A stretch of 15,305 nucleotides of DNA, from NCBI GenBank assembly GCA_007026445.1, contig VDMD01000286.1, positions 1 through 15,305 of the forward strand. The letters are read 5' to 3'. The position numbers and the translations under genes are program-made. Positions 8,966 to 15,305 of the stretch are shown in pieces. Below the pieces are notes generated by a model, which made no database searches, was not told where the DNA came from, and saw only the letters and a list, made by a program, of their open reading frames with translations. This DNA is from Schizophyllum amplum (Eukaryota > Basidiomycota > Agaricomycetes > Agaricales > Schizophyllaceae). Position 1 is the stretch's first letter. Every line of letters starts with the position of its first letter.

Positions 8966-11900
8966 CTATAGAGGGGTCAGAAGGTCCCACACCGTCGAAA
9001 TCTATGAACTCACAGTACGACGACCCAGTCAGCAACGTCGATAGCGCCACCATCTGGTCCTCGTTGAACCTCTTGCAGTCCTCGTGCCACGTATCCTGGT
9101 GCGTCTTCTTGAAGTTGCTCGCGCAGTTGCGCACTGCTGTCGAAATCGGGATCTGTAAGGACCTTGCGTCAGCTCACTGTCTTCCGACAACCTGTTCTAA
9201 AGGTTGGAACGCAATCTCAACACTAACAGGGTCATACGTATGCTCCGCCAGGATATTCGCCAACAAGTCTGGCATCCACTTCTCCACTGTGTACGGGTAG
9301 CTATCCACAAGCGCGCAAATGCCCAGGATAGCTGCGTGGCGGCGGCGGATCGCAGCAGTGTAGCCCGGATCCTGGCGCGGCGGGATATGGCTGTTCTTCG
9401 CAAGGCGGACGAAGCGGTCCTGAGAATATGGTTAGCAATGCTATTGATATAAAGACAGAGCTTCAGCGTAGCACCACCTACCTTGAGGGTTATGACGCTG
9501 CGACGCGGAGACAGCCTGAGCACGCCCGACAACGTTGTCGCGGCCATTTCGCGCACTTCCACGACTTCGTCGTCCAGGCATCTGCAAAGGACCTGACAAC
9601 AGTTCGTTCAGCGTAGTCTTCCCCCGTCACTCAAACAGGGACCTGCCTCCAAAATCTCGATCATCTTGTGCTCCCCAATGAGCGGAACTTGGCGGAAGTA
9701 GAAGACCTGCACAAGCGGCAGCGCCTTCAACCGCACTCGCCACGACTACAATGGCGTAAGCGTGAGATTATCCACAAGCCACAATGAACACGCACCGGAG
9801 ACGTCTGGATCGCATCGAAGATCGCGTCGAGTATAGGATTCACGAGTGACCTGGGCGGCGTCACACCACACATTCTGACAAGCAGCAGGTTCGCGCGCTG
9901 CGCCAGCTCATCGTTGTCGGGTACTGTTCTTGCGTCAGGACGAGCGATGGATATATATGGAGTACCGCGTACCCTCTGTGAATTTGAACAACTCAGGCTG
10001 GGGCACGAGTTAATCAGACGCGGATTCACTACGAGGGTATGCGTTACTTACCATCAGAGGCAGAACGTAGTCGAATACAGACGCCGCGTTCGTGTCGTGC
10101 ACGCTCTGGAATAGCCACTTGCAGATCGTGATACCCACCCTGACAGTCATGCTCTTGAACAGACAGTCCATGCCCAGATCATAACCAAGACGTACCGGTC
10201 GTATGTCGACTGGAAGGCTCGAACGCCCGGCTGCCGCTCTTGCCGCCAGACAACAAACTTCTGCACCAGCTCCAGCACTTTCTTCTTGTGGTACACGCCA
10301 CGCGTGCCCATGATATCGAACTCTTGCGGTAACTTGCGGCACTCCTTTACGAACACCTCGACAGATGGTATTGAAGGACGAGCGGTGAGCTGAAGAGCCG
10401 TCAGCCGACCCTGTCGTGCCAATGAAGTTTCATACCTTGATCTTTCCAGCAAACGCCACTATCTCTCCAAAGTAGGCTCGGATGTCATCGTGCTCACTGT
10501 GTATCTCGGCCCAGCAACGGTTCAGCACTTCGTTTGTCCATGGCGCAAACTTCCAATTGAGCTCCTCGTAAAAGGCGCGGAAGATCGACAGGACCTTGAG
10601 CGCGTCAAGGGACATTTCGGCGTGGAAGTCGACGACCTTGAACTCCTTGAGCAGGAAATCAACGAACGGCTGGAGTCGACGAGGATCCTTTTTGTAGACT
10701 GCAATGAAGTCAGCATGCTTGTAGCAAAGTGGAAAAATGAAAAAGCACAGATGTACTCCAGGAATGTCGTCCACACCATGATTGTGTCGGTTTGAACATT
10801 GCTACCGAGGATTGCTGGCACTTGCGGCGCTAACCAGTCCCACAACATCTTCTGCTTCTGCCCAGGCCAGTTCTTGGAGCCTGAAAGTACGTCAGCGTCT
10901 CCAGGAATAGGTGGACGCAACATGAGTCCTTACCTCCGATAAGACCAGCTAAGAGCTCTGCGGCAGCTCGCTGCTTGTTCTTGTCCTTTTTGGCAAGTAA
11001 GTCAACCAAGACGGGCTTCATGAACTTGAACGGTTCGTCTTCCAAAAGTTGATCTGACCTATACGTCAGATGTGGATTCAACGCTTGGGAATGTGCGACG
11101 AACATATGCTCTTGACCGTGCAGATGTTGTCTTGAACGACAGTCGACTCATGGTTTTCCTCGCCGTAATACGTCGCAAGGTCTTCCCAAAACTCGTTCGT
11201 CGTGGCCTTTTCACGAACCGCCTTGACCGCTTCTTGACTCGCGGAGTCCCATGGTTGGTAGGTCGACTTGACTGTATCGGGCGCTCGCGTCATGGTTATG
11301 GAATCGTGCCAAGCTAACCAATACGGGTCCGCATCCAGTAGCTTGCTGTGCAAAGGGTAAGTAATCATATATTCCGTGCCTCATCTTACTCACGGCTGGT
11401 CGTCGCCTTTCGAAAGGTCGACACGTTTGTCCCGGTACGCATCTAGCAACTGCCGCTTGACGATAGCTGACTGCTCAATCTTGACCTCCTCTTTCAATGG
11501 GTTTCGGGGTCGATACTGAACCAGGTCGGTCGATGTCTTGCAGAGCGTGCGTAGCTTGATGTTCCTCAGCCCTTTCATGACAGCACGCTGTGCATACTTT
11601 GCCGAAAATCAATACATGAGGGCGAGACCGTGACACGAAACTTACATATCGCTGTTACATGAGTCAGTCACTAAATTCATTGCAACAGCTAACGGTACTT
11701 ACCACAGTCGGATGGTCATCGTGGCACTGCTCCAGGAAGAAGGTGATCTGGCCTCGCGTCAAGGGAGCATCACGCCTGACCAGCGTCCGCAGTACGCGCA
11801 TTGCCACAATGAGGTAGCGCCAATGGGTCTTCGACGACTGCCCGATCTCCAGCACCATGTTCGTCTGACGATTGTTAGAGGCGCATGCCAGCTGAACGTG

Positions 11901-14900
11901 TCGTTCACTTACAATGCGCTCGGCCGTTCTCTCCTGAAGGTTGACTCGCCGCATGCGATTCTCTTTGCAACGGATAGTCAAGGACGCATCTTTGGGTACA
12001 TTGTCAAGGATGTCCTTGAGGGCATTCACGGCTTGGTCGACGGCTGGAGTAGGCACGTCGTACACTAAGAAGCATGGCTCGATGAAGCTGTTGAGAGCTG
12101 CGCTATTTGTAAGCTCCAGACCCAAGGACTGCTTCGTATAAGCTTACCATTGTCCGCGACGACAGAGATCGCCTCTTGGATCGAGGGCTGTGATCGTATA
12201 TCGGATCGGGATCAATGTCATACTCGACAAGCAACGCACCTTCTCGTTCCATTGGCTCCGGAACAGTGCATTCCAAAAGTCGCAAGCAAGAGTCGGCTCG
12301 CCTACAGCGTACTTGCCAAACGCAGACATGTTCAAAGTCCAAAGAGCACCTTTCATGCGATCGTCCTCCGTTCCCGGTTCCAAGGCTTTGAACAGCACAG
12401 GAAGAGCCCGCTTTCGGACACCGTCAAACGTCTGGAGAGCTTATGTCAGGCAACGTCTCAGTAACAGTATGCGCCCACTTACTCCGTTGATGGCGTCGAG
12501 GATGCCTTGCGCAGCCCTGCAGAATGTGAGGAATACTACGACCCAGCGGCCCACCCGAACTCACTGTCTGATAATGGGATAGTTCCAGAGCGACCATTCC
12601 TGCGGGATATGTCAGCGGAGTACTCGCAACTACCATTGTACTCACCACAAGATCATCAATCAGGACATTCTCTGTCGCCCTCTTAGCTCGCTCAATGGAG
12701 TTCCAACGCAGACGTGCCGAATGGTAGTATCTTGCTCGCCGCACGAAGACGGCCCGAGGCCAAACCTTCTGATTAGCGTACTGCCGTGCCACATTCTGCT
12801 CCGACGCGTATTGATCCTCGTTCACGTAGAAACTGTCATTCGAGTCAGCCAACGCAAAAAGCGAAAGCAGTGGTCGATGTGTACCTGTCACGGGAATCGC
12901 CATACTCCAACATGAACGACCGTATCGAGCGCACAAGGATAAGCACCGCGTCCACCGTGTTCTCTTCGCCTTGCTGCCGCAACGATGTCGATGCTGAATG
13001 TAGAAGACTGCCGAACCGTCGTTTCAACGACATGACATACTGATACCGCGAGTCCTCAGGATCGGTCAGGCAGAACCCAGCGTTGCATGGCTCAAGGTTA
13101 GCGATCATCTCCGGTATCTCGTTCAAGATGTCGGTGTCCTGCTTGCCCGCCTCCGCCTCTTCCTCGGAGATGTATTCCTGGAGGAGTGTTGGTGTACCCG
13201 AGAACGCACTGCGTACGAGGCTGAGATGGCGGCAGAATCATTACGCCAGACAGCGTCCCTCATGATTCCTAAAAGATGGTGAGATGTGGAGATCAACATC
13301 ATCAATATATACGTACCAGGCTCCAGTAGCTGTTCGAGACTAGCCAATGTTGGCTCAACGACCTCACGGAAGATCTGAAGCACAAAGTCGATCTCCTCCT
13401 CGTCTGGCGTGTGCCAGGAGACCGTCACGTCCTCCGAGGAGTACATCTTGCCCCAATGCTGATAGTGCGTCTTCTCAAACTCTGAGACAGCGTCAGCTTC
13501 ACGTTCAGCTGCCCTGTACCGGCAGCTTACCCTCGCTAGACCATTCGTCCGGATTGACGAACTTGTTCTCGAGGGGATATGTATGGGACAGCGTAATCAG
13601 CATGCTCGTCAAGAACTTGCCCGTCCACGCGTAGGCCCGCTTCGAAAAACAGTGGCTGCTGAGCAATTTGACCATACTAAGGAGCGTGTCGCGATGCTTG
13701 ATAATAACCTTCCCGTCACTAAGAAAGTAGATGAGTAGCTGGTGACTAGAGCACCAATGGAAACCCACTTGTAGACGGTGCCCCTCAAAATGGCGAGATC
13801 TATAGACGTTCAGTACCAAGTCATGCGGTCCAGCGAGTCACTGACTCCAATGCAGAGTAGCGTCAGATGGCAAGGGCCTGCTCGAGTTCGTCGTGCGCAA
13901 GGAGGCCGCGCCGTTCTCCAATTCCAAACGGATATTATGCTCGCACAGCGGCAAAAAGCGCTTGATCGTCTTCTCGGGGTCCGCGTTCGCAATGCACTCC
14001 ACAAGCTGATGGACAGCGCGCACGGCATTGGAGCGCACGTTCTGCGACGCATACTCGTAGACCATGTTCAGCACCATATCAAACAGCGCATCGGACAGGT
14101 GCACGCAAATCTGGCTGAAAGCGCCGGCCACCGCGTCGACGACTTGCACTGAAGGACCATGCGTCAGCTCACCCACAAGTTCAACGGATCAGTCGCACCT
14201 TCCAGCTCTCCACCCGCCGAGCCATTCACTCCCTCCTCCGGTAAATTCTCCAGTAGCATTATGACCCGACGAACAAGGTTCGCAATCCAGTCCGCAAAGT
14301 CCTGCGTCGAAGCCTTGAGCAGCGCGTCCTCTTCCTCTTTGACAACCGCGGCGTCAGGTCCGAGATAGTCAGATCCGTGTCAAAAGCTGGCAGCGTGAGC
14401 CCGCCGCCCGGGTTATGCGGCATCGTTGGTACAACGTCGTCGGCGTTGGCAGGCTCGCCAGCCGTTAGGTCCGCGATCTTGATGTATTGTGCGATTTCCA
14501 TCAGGAATCCTGTAGTGCAAAGCGTCTTGGAAGGGTCATTCTGTTCGCAGGCGAATGTGTTGGCAGTATATTCCGTGAAATGATTGAGTTGCTTACGAGG
14601 TCGATGCCGGTATGAGTAATTGCAAGAGAGGAACAAGGAACTTGGCCCCGGGATAGTAGACGTCTCGACAGACAATTGCAGGAGCAATAGCACCCAGGGC
14701 CTTGATGATACTGATGGTGCGTTGCGTCTGCGAAACCCTTCAGTCGCTAAGCACAAGAGCCGCACGGGCTTGAACTTACCTCCACGACCGCCTCGAGCGA
14801 TGGCACTGCACGATCTAGAATCGGGTGCAAGATCAAATCAGGCTCCATCACGCTCAGCGACTTCAGACAGCTCTGAATGTTGGCGACAACCTTCGGGTCG

Positions 14901-15305
14901 CTCGAGAACATAGCAAGCAGCGCAACCGTTCGGATGCTCTTAACGAGCTCGCGCTTCATGGACCGTGTGAGACGCCGATTCGTGGCGTTTTACAGTCAGG
15001 CTGATGCTCCTCATGCCACCCTAAGCGTTTCGATGAGCCAAACAGTGCTGTGGCAACGAGTAATCGACATACTCTTGTTGAACTCGTACGCAACGTACTT
15101 AACGAATGCACTCAGCTGCGAGCAGTGAGACTTGCGTTCCGGGGACTGACTGCGATCACTCACGTCTACCGTCCAGGCGCCCGAGTTCGTCGGATGGAAG
15201 AAGCTCTCCACCGAGGCGATGAGCGTCACGAGAGAATCAAGCGCCTTCGACCCGCCAGGATATGTCCTTCCGCGCGAGGTAGAGTGTCCTTTCCCGAGCG
15301 GTGCG
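8958..15305 (-). CDS. BLM10: Proteasome activator BLM10/PA200, C-terminal part (5' end outside window)
   Basis: BLM10/PA200 is a large HEAT-repeat solenoid that caps the 20S proteasome and opens its gate. The window holds about 1585 C-terminal residues of a family usually 1800-2200 long. Exons in reading order: 15305-15164 (partial), 15115-15073, 15020-14780, 14727-14597, 14540-14199, 14148-13846, 13799-13769, 13718-13531, 13481-13317, 13268-12885, 12832-12646, 12599-12565, 12516-12483, 12431-12240, 12187-12148, 12097-11913, 11864-11703, 11651-11646, 11596-11394, 11345-11104, 11053-10934, 10880-10749, 10698-10436, 10389-10196, 10139-10052, 9997-9973, 9923-9796, 9745-9647, 9592-9482, 9419-9228, 9152-9014, 8965-8958. 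Recognisable blocks include SFFHPTNSGAWT, YPLENKFVNPDEW, VRYYAQRAVMKGLRNIKLRT, KNKQRAAAELLAGLIGGSKN, EVREMAATTLSGVLRL and THQDTWHEDCKRFNEDQ. The protein ends Tyr-Tyr-Ala, the HbYX motif that docks between proteasome alpha subunits, as in yeast Blm10. Four one-base losses interrupt the frame between 13235 and 14985; the remaining 4 kb is clean. Confidence 0.93.
9593..9646 (-). other. BLM10: Probable GC-AG intron in BLM10
   Basis: The flanking exons need a phase-0 join, MIEILE to VLCRCLDDEVVEVREM. The only donor giving it is GCAGGT directly after GAG, with a CTGAA branch site and a TCAG acceptor; length is 54 nt. A GT donor three bases further in would put the next exon out of frame. The alternative is a GT intron plus one missing base. 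Confidence 0.65.
11646..11651 (-). other. BLM10: 6-nt microexon of BLM10 (Arg-Tyr)
   Basis: CGATAT is flanked by AACAG upstream and GTAAGT downstream. It joins HPTV to YAQRAVMKGLRNIKL to give the conserved VRYYAQRA block. Both flanking introns are of normal size (51 nt at 11702-11652, 49 nt at 11645-11597) and all junctions are phase 0. Without it the protein would lack two residues of a conserved segment. Confidence 0.85.
13235..13242 (-). other. BLM10: Apparent -1 frameshift in BLM10
   Basis: GIMRDAVWRND is in one frame and FCRHLSLVRSAFSGTPT continues one base out. The coding-strand sequence AATGATTC would fit loss of one T from a GAT-TTC run. The enclosing exon (13268-12885) is exactly one base short of the phase required by both its splice sites. 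Confidence 0.75.
14347..14355 (-). other. BLM10: Apparent -1 frameshift in BLM10
   Basis: LTISDLTP is followed one base out of frame by AVVKEEEDALLKASTQDF. The break is at a coding-strand CC (plus GG at 14350-14351). No acceptor lies between the in-frame TGA of the downstream frame and the break, so an intron cannot explain it. Confidence 0.75.
14606..14613 (-). other. BLM10: Apparent -1 frameshift in BLM10
   Basis: KFLVPLLQLLIP is followed one base out by GIDL and then, across the intron, NDPSKTLCTT. The conserved PGID-NDP block crosses the break at coding CC (plus GG 14609-14610). Without a missing base the frame hits TAA at the donor. Confidence 0.78.
14978..14986 (-). other. BLM10: Apparent -1 frameshift in BLM10
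   Basis: KRWHEEHQPDCKTP is in one frame and NRRLTRSMKRELVKS resumes one base out. The break lies near coding CC (plus GG at 14984-14985). The downstream frame has a TAA just before the break with no AG in between, so a new acceptor cannot rescue it. Confidence 0.75.

Noticed and set aside
14149..14172. A 24-nt intron after NLW in BLM10
   Set aside because: It is far too short to splice, and the 50-nt intron covering it explains the frame.
14149..14198. A further apparent frameshift in BLM10, before VQVVDAVAGAF
   Set aside because: A normal 50-nt intron (GTGCGA donor, CTGAC branch, TTCAG acceptor) gives the correct phase, so no missing base is needed.
1..15305. A novel defence, mobile or biosynthetic system
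   Set aside because: All six genes are assigned to known, functionally unrelated families, and no repeats, transposase or cluster-type enzymes were seen.

Overview
The window looks like nuclear DNA of a filamentous basidiomycete, probably Agaricomycotina. The reasons are very dense introns of about 46-75 nt with GTRNGY-type donors, CTGAC/CTAAC-like branch sites and YAG acceptors, moderately GC-rich exons, short intergenic gaps, and fungal protein families throughout. No prokaryotic, viral, transposon, CRISPR, rRNA or tRNA feature was seen. Exon models were built by hand by requiring donor, branch and acceptor signals, compatible phase and recognisable family sequence. They have not been checked against transcripts or databases.

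Layout from left to right: 1-666 has no recognisable gene. 667-2502 (+) is a ferric-chelate reductase of the FRE family (5 exons, two apparent single-base losses). 3089-4692 (+) is a family-1 UDP-glycosyltransferase (4 exons). 5336-6275 (+) is a GNAT acetyltransferase (6 exons). 6780-7807 (-) is translin-associated factor X (5 exons). 7916-8709 (+) is a HIT-domain protein (4 exons), divergent from TRAX with only 108 bp between the start codons. 8958 to the right edge (-) is the C-terminal ~1585 residues of the proteasome activator BLM10/PA200, in 32 exons with its 5' end outside the window.

The genes do not form a pathway. They cover iron reduction, glycosylation, acetylation, small-RNA/tRNA-fragment processing (TRAX in the C3PO nuclease), nucleotide-conjugate hydrolysis and proteasome capping. 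This is an ordinary housekeeping and accessory mixture, and no new multi-gene system is evident. The most interesting content is the fine structure of BLM10. It has a 6-nt internal microexon coding Arg-Tyr. It has an 8-nt last coding exon that completes the C-terminal Tyr-Tyr-Ala proteasome-docking (HbYX) motif, and retaining the intron before it would remove that motif without a premature stop. It has a likely GC-AG intron, and four one-base losses clustered in the N-terminal-most 2.1 kb visible. With the two in the ferric reductase, six frame breaks lie in the window. All have the same direction, and all are consistent with loss of one base from a short homopolymer run, so assembly error is the leading explanation.
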